From the NCBI GenBank assembly GCA_016709765.1, contig JADJMD010000013.1, forward strand, positions 496,001 through 560,000: 64,000 nucleotides of DNA, read 5' to 3'. Both the position numbers and the translations under genes were made by a program. The notes below the pieces were generated by a model that did not search any database, was not told where the DNA came from, and worked only from the letters and a program-made list of their open reading frames with translations. Shown in pieces: positions 24,869 through 34,747 of this stretch. Position 1 is the stretch's first letter; the number at the start of each line of letters is the position of its first letter. This DNA comes from Ignavibacteriales bacterium. GTDB lineage: Bacteria > Bacteroidota > Ignavibacteria > Ignavibacteriales > Ignavibacteriaceae.

Positions 24869-25416
24869 TAATTCTCTTTCAGATAATAAGGGGCTAAAGA
24901 TTTCAATCCGTCTTTACTTGTATCATCACTGTACATTTTAAATTTTAATGCCTTAATTGATTTATCCCAAACGATTCTTTGATAGTCTTTTGTTTTTGTT
25001 ATTTGACCATTTGTAGAAACAATAATGTCATCTGTAGGAACGGTTAAATAATAGTAAGGATCATCAAACTGCATTCCTTCAACTTCACTAAGATCGGAAA
25101 ATTCATAACGAATTAATGCATTTAATTTTTCTTTTTCAATTAAAAGGTTCCTTGAGGTAATTGTTTTTCCGTCTGCTTTTTGTTCATCTACAAACTCCTG
25201 ACTCTTTAATCCATACTCCAAAATACTTTTCACATCCTCATCCAAACTTTCTTTTGAATCTGCATCACTATTTATATCTTCAATTGTAACCAATGCAGTT
25301 CCGGTTCCATCATCGTTAACATATACTTCATAAGAAACAGTATGGAACACAATACAGCCCGTAAAATGAGTAAGAATAATTACTAAAAAAAGATAGAATA
25401 TTTGTTTCACTTTCAT
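24868..25416 (-). CDS. Small lipoprotein, unknown function
   Basis: 182 residues. The leader ends in the lipobox HFTGC (Cys21), followed by IVFHTVSYEVYVNDDGTGTA, a beta-rich start. The middle is strongly acidic (DINSDADSKESLDED). No enzyme motif is visible. The pattern V-NDDGTGTA near the N-terminus is reminiscent of secreted lipoproteins that carry a single beta-sandwich, but I do not recognise a family. It is the first gene of a two-gene unit with priA (1-bp overlap), which is probably a genome-packing effect, not a functional link. Confidence 0.7.
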   Translation of the reverse strand: MKVKQIFYLFLVIILTHFTGCIVFHTVSYEVYVNDDGTGTALVTIEDINSDADSKESLDEDVKSILEYGLKSQEFVDEQKADGKTITSRNLLIEKEKLNALIRYEFSDLSEVEGMQFDDPYYYLTVPTDDIIVSTNGQITKTKDYQRIVWDKSIKALKFKMYSDDTSKDGLKSLAPYYLKEN

Positions 25417-25530
25417 TTCCTTCTAAAATTATTTCACAGTATTCTTGATATTAAGTTCTATAAGCATTGTAGAGTGCCTAAATCACAACATTTATAAAGT
25501 AAATTACTTAATTGTTTTATATTTTAATAT

Positions 25531-26541
25531 ATGAAATTTGCATCTCTAAATAACCACACTGATACAGCAAGACATCTTATCACCGGATTTATTATACTTC
25601 TAACAACGATTGTAATCGGCATAATAGGCTTTATGGTAATTGAGGGATGGAATTTTATGGATTCGTTATATATGACTATGATTACCATAACTACTACAGG
25701 GTTTCAGGAAGTTCACCCACTTTCAGATTCTGGACATCTTTTTACAGTATTGTTAATTTTTATGAGTTTCGGTACAATTTTATACATTGGTGGCACAGGG
25801 GTTCAATATGTAATTGAAAGCAAATTTATCAGGAGACGCAGGATGATTAAACAAATTGAAAAATTCGAAAATCATTATATAGTTTGTGGATTTGGAAGAA
25901 TGGGTTCTCACATCTGCGATAAACTTACCGATGCAAAAGTACCGTTCGTAGTTATTGAAAATAACCCAAATAACTTTGCAAGACTTGATTCTTTTGGATA
26001 CGTTTATGATAAAGGTGATGCTGCCGATGACGACACACTAATTCGAGTTGGAATTCAGAAAGCCAAAGGACTGGTTGCGGTACTTTCTAATGATCCCGAA
26101 AATGTTTTTGCAACTTTGTCTGCTAGAGTTCTTAGCCCATCACTTTTTATCGTTGCAAGAGCTATCGATGAAGATACAGAATCAAAATTAATAAAAGCTG
26201 GTGCAAACAGAGTGGTTAAACCATATGAACTTGGCGGAAGCAGGATGGCTGAAATTGTATTAAGACCGGGCGTATTGGATTTTATCGATGTGGTTTATGG
26301 AAACAATAAGGTTGATATACACATTGAAGAAATTACAGTCAAAAAAGGTTCGAGGATGCACAAAAAGACGTTAGCAGAGCTTCCTTTACGAACAGAGTTT
26401 AATACAATAATTGTTGCAATTCAGAATGAGGATAAACAAATTTTTATTTATAATCCCAAGGGTGATACAATTGTTGATGAGGGTAACAAACTTATTGCTA
26501 TTGGTGAAGAAGCGAATCTTGATAAATTAAGAGATTATTAA
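25531..26541 (+). CDS. Potassium channel with cytoplasmic TrkA-N/RCK and TrkA-C domains
   Basis: 336 residues. Two membrane helices (about 14-38 and 70-95) flank a pore loop with the filter-like TTTGF at 54-58. That differs from the canonical TVGYG, but the variant is common in this bacterial RCK-channel family. The RCK domain begins HYIVCGFGRMG (Rossmann GxGxxG at 120-125), and a TrkA-C domain fills about 250-336. Such channels gate K+ flux on nucleotide or Ca2+ binding. It ends 3 bp from the convergent S66 peptidase gene. Confidence 0.9.
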   Translation: MKFASLNNHTDTARHLITGFIILLTTIVIGIIGFMVIEGWNFMDSLYMTMITITTTGFQEVHPLSDSGHLFTVLLIFMSFGTILYIGGTGVQYVIESKFIRRRRMIKQIEKFENHYIVCGFGRMGSHICDKLTDAKVPFVVIENNPNNFARLDSFGYVYDKGDAADDDTLIRVGIQKAKGLVAVLSNDPENVFATLSARVLSPSLFIVARAIDEDTESKLIKAGANRVVKPYELGGSRMAEIVLRPGVLDFIDVVYGNNKVDIHIEEITVKKGSRMHKKTLAELPLRTEFNTIIVAIQNEDKQIFIYNPKGDTIVDEGNKLIAIGEEANLDKLRDY

Positions 26542-26544
26542 TTT

Positions 26545-27597
26545 TTATAGAACAGATTTTTCTATTAAGGTAAATGTTTGTTTTTCCGCATCAAGTTCTG
26601 CAAGTGCACCAAATGGAATTGTAAATTTATCTTTTACATGCCCAAAAGACATTCCGTAGACCACAGGGATTTTTAAATTACCTAATCTATCTTGTAAAAC
26701 CTCCATCAGAGTATATGATTTTGAAGTTAACGCGCTTTCTTCTTTCACTTCACATTTTCTAAAAATTCCCATCATAACTCCAGCAGCATTTTCAAACTTT
26801 CCAGCTTGAATTAATTGTGTTAACATTCTATCAACCCGATAAGGCTCTTCACCTACTTCCTCAATAAAAATAATTTTGTTTGAGTAGTCAACATCAAATT
26901 CTGTCCCGACTAACGAAACCATAATTGATAAATTACCTCCAGCAAGTCTCCCCTTGCCTCTTCCTTTTACGATAGTTGTAACACCATAAACATTTTCATC
27001 ATCACCACTTTTTGAGTTTGAAAAAGTTGTCTCTCGCTCAGGATTAATTAATACTTTTTTAAAATTATCAACCGAATAATCATTAAAAGTTGACGTTCCA
27101 ACCGGTCCATGAAAAGAAATCAAACCAGCTTTCTGATAAAATCCATATAACAAGGCAGTTATATCGCTGTAACCGATAAGAACTTTGGGATTTACTCTAA
27201 TTACGTCATAATCCAGCATTGGAAGAATACGTGCGCAGCCATAACCTCCGCGAGCGCAAACAATACCCTTTATGCTTATATCAGAAAATTTTTCCAATAA
27301 ATCTTTTGCACGATCCTCATCCGTTCCGGCAAAATATCCACTCTGTAAAAGTATTTTTTCTGAATATGTTACTTCAAATCCCAACTCTTTAAGATTTTTA
27401 ATTGAATCCTGAAGCTCATTTTCCGAGATATAACTTCCAGGCGCAATAAGCGCAAGTTTATCACCACTTTTTAATCGTGGTGGTTTTATAATAGCAGGTT
27501 CATCTTTTAATGCGGCTTTTGAAAATGATAATGGATTTAAAACCGTAGCGCCAACAGAGGCAACAGAAACTGATGTTATAAATTTTTTACGGTTCAT
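26545..27597 (-). CDS. S66-family L,D-carboxypeptidase (LdcA/MccF-like)
   Basis: 350 residues. The N-terminal MNRKKFITSVSVASVGATV resembles an RKxF-type export leader, so it is probably periplasmic. The nucleophile is Ser144 in IGYSD, preceded by RGGYGCARIL. The remaining dyad residues are a Glu in IFIEEVGEEPYR (about 246) and a His in GMSFGHVKDK (about 316). S66 enzymes trim the tetrapeptide of murein to the tripeptide during recycling, or cleave peptide-nucleotide antibiotics. The role here is probably murein recycling. The start overlaps the stop of the upstream ACD gene by 4 bp. Confidence 0.9.
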   Translation of the reverse strand: MNRKKFITSVSVASVGATVLNPLSFSKAALKDEPAIIKPPRLKSGDKLALIAPGSYISENELQDSIKNLKELGFEVTYSEKILLQSGYFAGTDEDRAKDLLEKFSDISIKGIVCARGGYGCARILPMLDYDVIRVNPKVLIGYSDITALLYGFYQKAGLISFHGPVGTSTFNDYSVDNFKKVLINPERETTFSNSKSGDDENVYGVTTIVKGRGKGRLAGGNLSIMVSLVGTEFDVDYSNKIIFIEEVGEEPYRVDRMLTQLIQAGKFENAAGVMMGIFRKCEVKEESALTSKSYTLMEVLQDRLGNLKIPVVYGMSFGHVKDKFTIPFGALAELDAEKQTFTLIEKSVL

Positions 27598-29651
27598 AGT
27601 TTAATCCTTACATCCACAGCAAAGATTTTATTATCAGAGGTAATGATTAATGGATTTAAATCAATTTCTGTAATTTCTTTATGGTTCAGCATCATTTGTG
27701 CAAGATTTTTTATCACTGATTTGATTGTATTGATATCAGCAGGTTCTTCTCCTCTAACGCCTTTAATTATTTTACCAATCTTAGTTGAGTTAATCATTTC
27801 ATCAATATCATTATCCGTTAAATAAGCCGAACGCATAATAGTGTCATCAAGATGCTCAACGTATTTACCGCCTGAGCCAAACATTAACATAGGCCCAAAA
27901 CTTGGGTCACGAAATGCACCAACTAATAATTCAAATTTTGTTTTTAGAAATGGTTGTATGAGAAATGAGTCGAGCTGAATATTTTTAGAACTGAAATTCC
28001 AAATCATTTCTTCTGCAGTTTTAATCAACTCAGATTTAGTCTTTATGTTTAGCACAACTCCGTTTAATTCAGTTTTGTGAATTATCTTTTCACCAATCGC
28101 CTTAATTACCACTGGAAAATGAATCTCTTTTTTATTAAGCTCTTCAATTGTCAAAATCTCATCTTCAACTAAAGGTATTTTATAACACTGACATAATTCT
28201 TCAATCTCTGTTGGATTTAAGAATTTTCCTAAATTTTTATTCAAAGAAAAATCTTTTATTAATTCCCCTGGTTTTAATCTGCCTGCACTTGATTTTTTGT
28301 TATGAAACTTTAACATGTTATTAATTACAACAGCTGGGTCTTCAGGTCTTTTAAATAATGCTCGCTTTGTTTTAGATTCCGTTCTGTATTCTTGCCAAAA
28401 CTCAGGCAGAGGCATAACAACTTGTAGAATCGGTTTTTCAGATTTGATGTCATTTATGCTTTCAATAACAGGCAGTGCTTTTACCATAATAGGTTCAACA
28501 AAAACAGAAATAACCGCATCAACATTTTCATCCTGCACAAGAATTTCATTTACAGTTTTAAATTGCTCAGCTGTTCCACCGGGCAATAGATCAATAGGAT
28601 TATTTACACTTCCTTCAGGATGCACAATTTCTTTTAATTTAGTTTTGGTTTCAGAAGTTAACTCAGCAAGAGCGAGATTATTTTTTTCCAAAGTATCAAC
28701 TGTTAAAATTGCCGGACCGCCGGCATTAGTAACAACCGCAATACGGTTACCTTTTGGAGTTGGAAAGTCTTCAAATCCTTTTGCGGAATTAAACATGTCA
28801 TTTAAATCATCTGCTCTAATAATTCCAAACTGTTTAAGAATAGCTTCAACAACTTTATCACTGCTGCCAAGCGCACCCGTATGTGAAGATGCAGCTTTAA
28901 TTCCACTTGATGTTTTCCCGCCTTTCAAAACAATAACTGGTTTTGTAACCTGCTCATCAATAAAATATTTGATGAATTTTTCACCATTGACAAAACTTTC
29001 TAAATAATAGGTAATTACCTCAACATCATCACAGCTTTGCCAGTACTCTAGCAAATCGTTTTCATTTACATCTGCTTTGTTGCCCACACTTATGAAGTGC
29101 CCAAAACGGATATCTGTTTCGCGCAATGAATTCAAAACTGCAGCACCAATTGCTCCGCTCTGTGAACAAAAACCCATTGTTCCAACTTGCGGCTCCTCTG
29201 CAACAAATGTCGCATTCATTTTTATGGAAGGAAGAGCATTAATAATTCCCATACAATTTGGTCCAACTAATCTTGCACTAGAATCTTGAATAAGTTTTAG
29301 GATTCTTTCCTCAGCTTCTGCTCCAGCTTCACCGGTTTCTTTAAATCCTGCTGTGATAAGAATAATTGCCTCAACTTTTTTTGATATAAGTTCTTTTATG
29401 GTATCTTCAACAAATTGCTTTGGCACCATTACAATTGCCAAATCAATTCTGTAATCAATACTGCTTATAGATGGATAACATTTAAATCCCAGTATCTCAT
29501 CAGCCTTTGGGTTTACGAGTGCAAGATCGCCTGTATATCCATATTGCTTTACTGATTTTGTTAATTCGTAACCAAGACTTTTAGGTTTTGATGATGCACC
29601 TACGATGCAAATTGAATCTGGATAGAAAAAATAATTAAAAACTGATTCCAT
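27594..29651 (-). CDS. ADP-forming acetate--CoA ligase (fused alpha-beta)
   Basis: 685 residues. The N-terminal CoA-binding domain (IVGASSKPKSLGYE, about 1-130) is followed by a succinyl-CoA-ligase-like domain with the phosphorylated His257 in SSHTGALG. An ATP-grasp domain lies at about 460-685 (FPVVIKAIGEKIIHKTEL, LVGAFRDPSFGPMLMFGSGG). This fused form converts acyl-CoA, ADP and phosphate to acid, CoA and ATP, a way of gaining ATP in fermenters. Pta is encoded elsewhere in the window (43706), so two acetyl-CoA exits may exist. The gene runs into the S66 gene with a 4-bp overlap. Confidence 0.92.
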   Translation of the reverse strand: MESVFNYFFYPDSICIVGASSKPKSLGYELTKSVKQYGYTGDLALVNPKADEILGFKCYPSISSIDYRIDLAIVMVPKQFVEDTIKELISKKVEAIILITAGFKETGEAGAEAEERILKLIQDSSARLVGPNCMGIINALPSIKMNATFVAEEPQVGTMGFCSQSGAIGAAVLNSLRETDIRFGHFISVGNKADVNENDLLEYWQSCDDVEVITYYLESFVNGEKFIKYFIDEQVTKPVIVLKGGKTSSGIKAASSHTGALGSSDKVVEAILKQFGIIRADDLNDMFNSAKGFEDFPTPKGNRIAVVTNAGGPAILTVDTLEKNNLALAELTSETKTKLKEIVHPEGSVNNPIDLLPGGTAEQFKTVNEILVQDENVDAVISVFVEPIMVKALPVIESINDIKSEKPILQVVMPLPEFWQEYRTESKTKRALFKRPEDPAVVINNMLKFHNKKSSAGRLKPGELIKDFSLNKNLGKFLNPTEIEELCQCYKIPLVEDEILTIEELNKKEIHFPVVIKAIGEKIIHKTELNGVVLNIKTKSELIKTAEEMIWNFSSKNIQLDSFLIQPFLKTKFELLVGAFRDPSFGPMLMFGSGGKYVEHLDDTIMRSAYLTDNDIDEMINSTKIGKIIKGVRGEEPADINTIKSVIKNLAQMMLNHKEITEIDLNPLIITSDNKIFAVDVRIKL

Positions 29652-30035
29652 AACTCCACAATGATTTTTATTTATACTTCAAACTTACGGGAAAGTGCTG
29701 AGAATTTGGAATTTACACTCAAATTTTACGTGAAAATTTATTGGTGTGAAAAAATACCCCCGTTTTGATAAATAGCAGATGCGGAAATTTGATCAATCTT
29801 TCCGTAAGAATTTACCCGTTGGTGCAAAATAATGGCAAAGCCACCCTAGTCGTTATAAGTACTGCGGGTAAGTTTGTTTTATTGGACCTATATACGTTGC
29901 CATTCAGAAATCTAATATCTTATAACTATTTTATCTCAAAATAAATTATAAATTTTGTATTTACTCTAGCACAAAACCAAGGGTTCACTTTAATAAGAAA
30001 TTGTTGTAAGCACTACTCTCATAATTTTAGATATA
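29652..30035. other. Gene-free spacer of about 380 bp with a long hairpin
   Basis: No open frame with a ribosome site. A hairpin at 29808-29875 pairs GAATTTACCCG with CGGGTAAGTTT (11 pairs, two wobble) around a 46-nt loop. Inside, GGTG at 29821-29824 can pair with CACC at 29842-29845, as an alternative to GGC/GCC around AAA. It lies upstream of the glycosyltransferase gene on the plus strand. It could be a leader RNA or regulatory element for that gene, or a termination structure; function is not shown. Confidence 0.4.
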
Positions 30036-31319
30036 ATGAATATTCCAAATAATATAACCACCTACTTACAAAAAAGAGCTTCTACTAATTGGCAAATTGA
30101 AAACGATCATAAAAAATATTTTCAAATAATTATTATTGTTCCATCTATTGCCGAATCAAGTAGACTTCCAGCATTAATAAAATCTCTTGAGCTGAATGAT
30201 GAACTTGAATTGCTAAATACACTTTTACTGATTGTTGTAAATAATAGCGTAGCATCGAATAAAGAAGTGAAAGATGATAACCAAAAGACACTAGAATATC
30301 TGAGAAATCTCAAAACAAAGCTAAACATCTCATTTATTGATGCTTGTAGTGCTGAAAAAGAATTGGATGATAAGAATGGTGGTGTTGGTTTGGCCCGCAA
30401 AATTGGGATGGATTTAGCATTAATTAAGTTTGATTACTATTCACTTAACAAAAAGGTAATGATTTGTACCGATTCAGATTGTATTGTCGAATCGTATTAT
30501 CTTACCAAAATCTCTCAGGAATTTAACAGAAATAATTTTGAAGCTGCAGTCGTAAATTTTTCACACGATATCTCCGGTAATGATGAAGAAACAAAAGCAA
30601 TCATCTGTTATGAAATATTTTTACGTTACTATGTGCTTGGTTTGAGTTTTGCAAAATCTGATTATGCATTTCACACTATCGGCTCAACAATGATTTGCAC
30701 TCCTGAAGCTTATGTTAAAGTTGAAGGAATGAATAAGCGAAAAGCCGCAGAGGATTTTTATTTTTTAGAAAAGCTTGCAAAAATTTATCCAGTAGGAGAA
30801 ATAAAATCAGCGTTTGTTTATCCATCAAAACGCGGTTCATGGCGCGTGCCGTTCGGAACCGGTAAAAGTGTTGATAGATATTTATCAAATGAAAGAGATG
30901 AATATTTACTTTACGATCCAAAAAGTTTTATAGTTTTAAAGACTTGGTTGCAAATTTTTAATGATAATTCAAAATCTAACCAAATTGATTTGATTCAAAT
31001 TTCCAAAAATATTCATCCTGCATTATCAGATTTTCTTTCTCAACAGGATTTTGGAAACTTTATTAATAAAGTTCTGCTAAAAAATAACAATCCAATTGAG
31101 ATAGAAAAACAAAAACATTTTTGGTTTGATGCTTTCAGAACATTAAAACTAATTCATTATCTTCGTGATGAAACTTATCCGAATATTAATATGTTTGATG
31201 CTATAGATGAGCTTTTAAAGTTGATGAATATTGAAAATAATATTTCAAGAAACTCAGCTATTCCCAATTTAGAAACACAAAAAGAATATTTATTACTGCT
31301 AAGAAAAATTCAAAGTTAA
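30036..31319 (+). CDS. Family 2-type glycosyltransferase
   Basis: 427 residues with a GT-A start, FQIIIIVPSIAESSRLPAL (about 26-45). The second motif is GVGLARKIGMDLAL (about 115-128), and the metal-binding DxD-like segment is MICTDSDCI (about 140-148). A later KAAEDFYFLEKLAKIYPVG matches the catalytic ED-containing helix of GT2 proteins. The last 130 residues are helical and not part of the core fold. No membrane helix. The donor and acceptor cannot be told from sequence. The oxidase gene starts 2 bp after its stop, so the two are one operon. Confidence 0.72.
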   Translation: MNIPNNITTYLQKRASTNWQIENDHKKYFQIIIIVPSIAESSRLPALIKSLELNDELELLNTLLLIVVNNSVASNKEVKDDNQKTLEYLRNLKTKLNISFIDACSAEKELDDKNGGVGLARKIGMDLALIKFDYYSLNKKVMICTDSDCIVESYYLTKISQEFNRNNFEAAVVNFSHDISGNDEETKAIICYEIFLRYYVLGLSFAKSDYAFHTIGSTMICTPEAYVKVEGMNKRKAAEDFYFLEKLAKIYPVGEIKSAFVYPSKRGSWRVPFGTGKSVDRYLSNERDEYLLYDPKSFIVLKTWLQIFNDNSKSNQIDLIQISKNIHPALSDFLSQQDFGNFINKVLLKNNNPIEIEKQKHFWFDAFRTLKLIHYLRDETYPNINMFDAIDELLKLMNIENNISRNSAIPNLETQKEYLLLLRKIQS

Positions 31320-31321
31320 AA

Positions 31322-32809
31322 ATGATAATTAAAACCAATCCTGATGAATTCGAAAACTATGTAATTGATGCTTCCAATTTTAAAGGAAGTTGTGAAGCTA
31401 TTTATTTTCCTGAATCTGCGCAAGATATCATTTCAATTCTTAAAGAAGCCAACTCAAAGAAAACTAAAGTTACTGTTGCTGGAAATGGAACAGGATTAAC
31501 CGGTGCACGTGTTCCGCAAAACGGAATTGTTATCGCAACCGATAGACTCAATAAAATTATTGAAATTAATTCAGATGAATTTTATGCTTTGATTGAACCA
31601 GCAGTTTTACTTTCTGATTTTCAAAAAGAATTAAAGCTGCAAAATCTTTTTTATCCTCCTGATCCAACAGAAACAAATTGCTACATCGGCGGAACAGTTG
31701 CTACGAATGCTTCCGGTGCAAAAACTTTTAAATATGGACCAACTCGCGATTATGTAATTGGTTTAGAAATTGTTTTGCCCGATGGTGAAGTGCTTGATCT
31801 TGAACGAGGAAAGCAAAAAGCCATCGGTTATGCTCTATCTTTAACCACTAAATCAGGTGAAAATATTTATCTGCAAATTCCTGATTACACTTTTCCTGCA
31901 GTTAAAAATGCTTCCGGTTATTTTGTTAAAAAAGATATGGATGCAATTGATTTGTTTATCGGTTCTGAAGGCACACTTTGCATTATTACAAAGATTAAAC
32001 TAAAACTTCTTCCTCAACTCGAAGACACAATTTCCTGCGTTCTGTTTTTTGACGATGAAACCAATGCTCTAAATTTTCTTGAAGAAGCAAGAGACACTTC
32101 ATATCAAAACAAAAAAGACAATGTTAACGATAAAATTAACGCACTTGCACTTGAGTTTTTTGATGAACGAGCTTTAAAGTTTTTGGCAAAAGATTTTTCT
32201 GCTATTCCGGAAAATGCACAAGCAGCAATTTGGTTTGAGCAGGAATCAACTTCAGATACCTTTGACACCATTCTTGAAGTGTGGAATATCTTAATGCAAA
32301 CTCATAAAGTAAACGAAGAAACTGCCTGGTTTGCTTTTAGTGAGGCTGATAAAGAAAAGATAAAAAATTTTCGCCACGCAATTTCCTGGAAGGTTAATGA
32401 GTACGTTGCAAGAAATAATTTTAGAAAACTCGGGACTGATGTTGCTGTTCCAGATAAATCATTCCGTGAGTTTTATTTTACTTTGCAATGCTGGGCAAAG
32501 CAAAGCAAAATAGATTTTGTTGCTTATGGTCATTTCGGAAATTCTCACATTCACTTAAACTTTTTACCAAAAAATGATGAAGAGTTTAACGAAGGCAAAA
32601 AACTTTACAATCAAATTTGCGAAGAAGCCGTAAGACTTGGAGGAACAATTTCCGCAGAACACGGAATTGGAAAAGCTAAACGCGATTATCTTTTAATGAT
32701 GTATGGTGAGGCAAACATCGTTAAAATGGCTGCACTAAAAAAATCTTTAGACCCAAATGGTATTCTTGGTATTGGAAATATATTTGATGAGAAGTATTTA
32801 ACACAATAG
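31322..32809 (+). CDS. FAD-linked oxidase, glycolate/D-lactate dehydrogenase type (GlcD-like)
   Basis: 495 residues. FAD-binding domain 4 covers about 25-205 (KVTVAGNGTGLTGARVP, TNCYIGGTVATNASGAKT). The FAD-oxidase C-terminal domain follows, with YGHFGNSHIHLNF (about 402) and EHGIGKAKRDYLL near the end. Members oxidise 2-hydroxy acids (glycolate or D-lactate) and pass electrons to a partner or quinone. GlcE and GlcF partners are not adjacent, which fits the single-subunit D-lactate dehydrogenase type better. It is cotranscribed with the glycosyltransferase. Confidence 0.88.
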   Translation: MIIKTNPDEFENYVIDASNFKGSCEAIYFPESAQDIISILKEANSKKTKVTVAGNGTGLTGARVPQNGIVIATDRLNKIIEINSDEFYALIEPAVLLSDFQKELKLQNLFYPPDPTETNCYIGGTVATNASGAKTFKYGPTRDYVIGLEIVLPDGEVLDLERGKQKAIGYALSLTTKSGENIYLQIPDYTFPAVKNASGYFVKKDMDAIDLFIGSEGTLCIITKIKLKLLPQLEDTISCVLFFDDETNALNFLEEARDTSYQNKKDNVNDKINALALEFFDERALKFLAKDFSAIPENAQAAIWFEQESTSDTFDTILEVWNILMQTHKVNEETAWFAFSEADKEKIKNFRHAISWKVNEYVARNNFRKLGTDVAVPDKSFREFYFTLQCWAKQSKIDFVAYGHFGNSHIHLNFLPKNDEEFNEGKKLYNQICEEAVRLGGTISAEHGIGKAKRDYLLMMYGEANIVKMAALKKSLDPNGILGIGNIFDEKYLTQ

Positions 32810-32876
32810 TACACTGATTTTTATAATTACTTATGATCATAACTGATCTTAATAAATCAGTTTGATCAGCGTACTA
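32807..32876. terminator. Nested inverted repeat between convergent genes
   Basis: TAGTACACTGAT at 32807-32818 pairs with ATCAGCGTACTA at 32865-32876 (one mismatch). Inside lies a second hairpin, AACTGAT/ATCAGTT at 32841-32863, and the palindrome TTATGATCATAA. It sits between the oxidase gene (+) and a broken gene (-), which suits a bidirectional terminator, though no long T-run follows. Confidence 0.5.
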
Positions 32877-32880
32877 TTCT

Positions 32881-33262
32881 TCAACTAAACTGTAAGTGTT
32901 TAGCATAAAACAGAAGCGCCAAAGTAACAAGTACATAACTCCAAGTTAAAAGAGTTCCTATTTTTCTTCTTTTATCTGATTCATTCTTAAACTCATCAAT
33001 TATTTTTTTATACTTGTTTTTATATATAAATAGGAAGTAATTAACAATAAAAAAAAACTAATGTTACAGCACCTATCAATAGGCCAGGAATTCTAATCTT
33101 ATTATTATAAATAAAATACGCAAAGATTTGAGAAAACGAATATACATTCATCCCTTCGTTAACACTCAAGCCAAAAAAAGCTCTCAGATCAGGATCGCCA
33201 TTTTTTCTTATTAAACTAATTCCAGAAAAAATCTTATAATATAAATATCTATAGTATTTCAT
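32881..33262 (-). pseudogene. Small membrane protein gene with +1 frameshift in a T9 run
   Basis: The ATG at 33262 opens a frame of 73 residues that stops at 33041. Stop and shift coincide with a run of nine T (minus strand; plus-strand A at 33049-33057). Removing one T continues the reading to 32881 as NYFLFIYKNKYKKI, SDKRRKIGTLLTW and LVTLALLFYAKHLQFS, a natural second half. The full product would be about 126 residues with two or three membrane helices. The total length, 382 bp, is one base more than a multiple of three. It starts 19 bp after the cysS stop, in the same unit. Either a real recent lesion, phase variation by slippage, or a sequencing error. Family not recognised. Confidence 0.7.
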
Positions 33263-33281
33263 TCTTATTTACCCACTAATT

Positions 33282-34691
33282 TTACTTCCCAATCTTATAA
33301 CTCGTACCTTCTTTACCATCCTGCAAAACAATACCAAGCTCTTTTAATCTATCACGAATTGTATCTGAAAGCTGGTAGTTTTTATTCTGCTTTGCTTCAG
33401 TTCTAAGAGTAATAAGTAGTTCAATCAAATCATTTACAAGTTTATCATCGCCAGCAGTTGTTTTGTTAAAATCTACAATACCAAGAACATTCTCTGCCGT
33501 TTTTGTTAGAAATGTTTTTACATCATTATAAAAATTAACATCAATACTTTCAGATGATATAGTTATTCGGTTAACTTCTTTTACAAAATCAAAAATTACA
33601 GCAACTGCTTGCGATGTATTTAAATCTTCATCCATCGCTTCTTCAAATCTTTTGTAATAAGGAGCAAAATCATAATCGAGTTTTATCCCTGCACCATTCT
33701 TTTTTATTTCATCATTAACTTTATCAACAAGATTAGTAATCTTCTCCAGACCTTTTTCCGCTCCGGTTAAAAGATCATCAGTGAAGTTTAATGGTCCGCG
33801 GTAATAAGCTTGCGCAAAAAACATTCTTATGGCTTCAGCGGAATATCTTTTTAATACATCTCTTGCAGTAAAAAAATTACCGAGAGACTTAGACATTTTT
33901 TCTTCATTTATATTCAGAAAACCAAAATGTAACCAGTACTTTACAAAAGGTTTTCCCGTTGCGGCTTCACTTTGTGCAATTTCATTTTCGTGATGAGGAA
34001 AAATCAGATCATTTCCTCCGGCGTGGATATCAAAAGTTTCGCCAAGATGTTTGCAGCTCATTGCAGAGCATTCAATATGCCAACCCGGACGACCATTCCC
34101 CCACGGACTTTCCCAATATGGCTCACCTTCTTTTGCTTTTTTCCACAATGCAAAATCTAAGGGATTAGATTTTTCTTCATTAATTTCTATTCGTGCACCG
34201 GATTCAAGATCATCAATATTTTTTCCGCTCAACTTTCCATATTCATTAAAATGTTTTACATCATAAAAAACATTTCCTTCTTTGTTATAAGCAAATTTTT
34301 TATCTACAAGACTTTTAATCATGCCAATTATTTCATCCATATGCTCAGTGGCTTTAGGATAAACGTCTGCTTTTTTAATTTTAAGTTTTGTTATGTCTTC
34401 AAAAAAAGCATTTATGTAATCACTGGTAACTTCGCTTGGTTTACGTTTTTCTTCATTAGCTTTTTTAATGATCTTATCATCAACATCGGTAAGATTCATT
34501 ACAAACTTTACTTTATATCCTTTGTACTCAAGGTATTTTCGCACCATATCAGCCATAACAAAGGAGCGGGCATTGCCGATATGGAAGTAATCATAAACGG
34601 TTGGTCCGCACATATAAATCTTAACTTCGTTAGGAACAATTGGAATAAGCTCTTCTACTTTTTTAGTAAGTGTGTTATAAAGTTTTAACAT
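33282..34691 (-). CDS. cysS: Cysteinyl-tRNA synthetase
   Basis: 469 residues from the ATG at 34691 (MLKLYNTLTKK). The frame stays open upstream, but that part runs through a dispersed repeat and is not protein-like. HIGN (37-40), zinc ligand Cys28 in MCGPT, the second ligand region GWHIECSAMSCKHLG, and KMSKS in EEKMSKSLGN are all present. It charges tRNA-Cys. A small membrane-protein gene follows 19 bp downstream. Standard length for the bacterial enzyme. Confidence 0.96.
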   Translation of the reverse strand: MLKLYNTLTKKVEELIPIVPNEVKIYMCGPTVYDYFHIGNARSFVMADMVRKYLEYKGYKVKFVMNLTDVDDKIIKKANEEKRKPSEVTSDYINAFFEDITKLKIKKADVYPKATEHMDEIIGMIKSLVDKKFAYNKEGNVFYDVKHFNEYGKLSGKNIDDLESGARIEINEEKSNPLDFALWKKAKEGEPYWESPWGNGRPGWHIECSAMSCKHLGETFDIHAGGNDLIFPHHENEIAQSEAATGKPFVKYWLHFGFLNINEEKMSKSLGNFFTARDVLKRYSAEAIRMFFAQAYYRGPLNFTDDLLTGAEKGLEKITNLVDKVNDEIKKNGAGIKLDYDFAPYYKRFEEAMDEDLNTSQAVAVIFDFVKEVNRITISSESIDVNFYNDVKTFLTKTAENVLGIVDFNKTTAGDDKLVNDLIELLITLRTEAKQNKNYQLSDTIRDRLKELGIVLQDGKEGTSYKIGK

Positions 34692-34747
34692 AATTATTAT
34701 TAATTGTTTGAGATTGTTGTTGCAAATATAAGAAATTGATTGTTGTA

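Noticed and set aside
29808..29875. Known riboswitch, such as cyclic di-GMP type I
   Set aside because: GGCAAAGCC and a closing stem recall that class, but the other conserved parts are missing.
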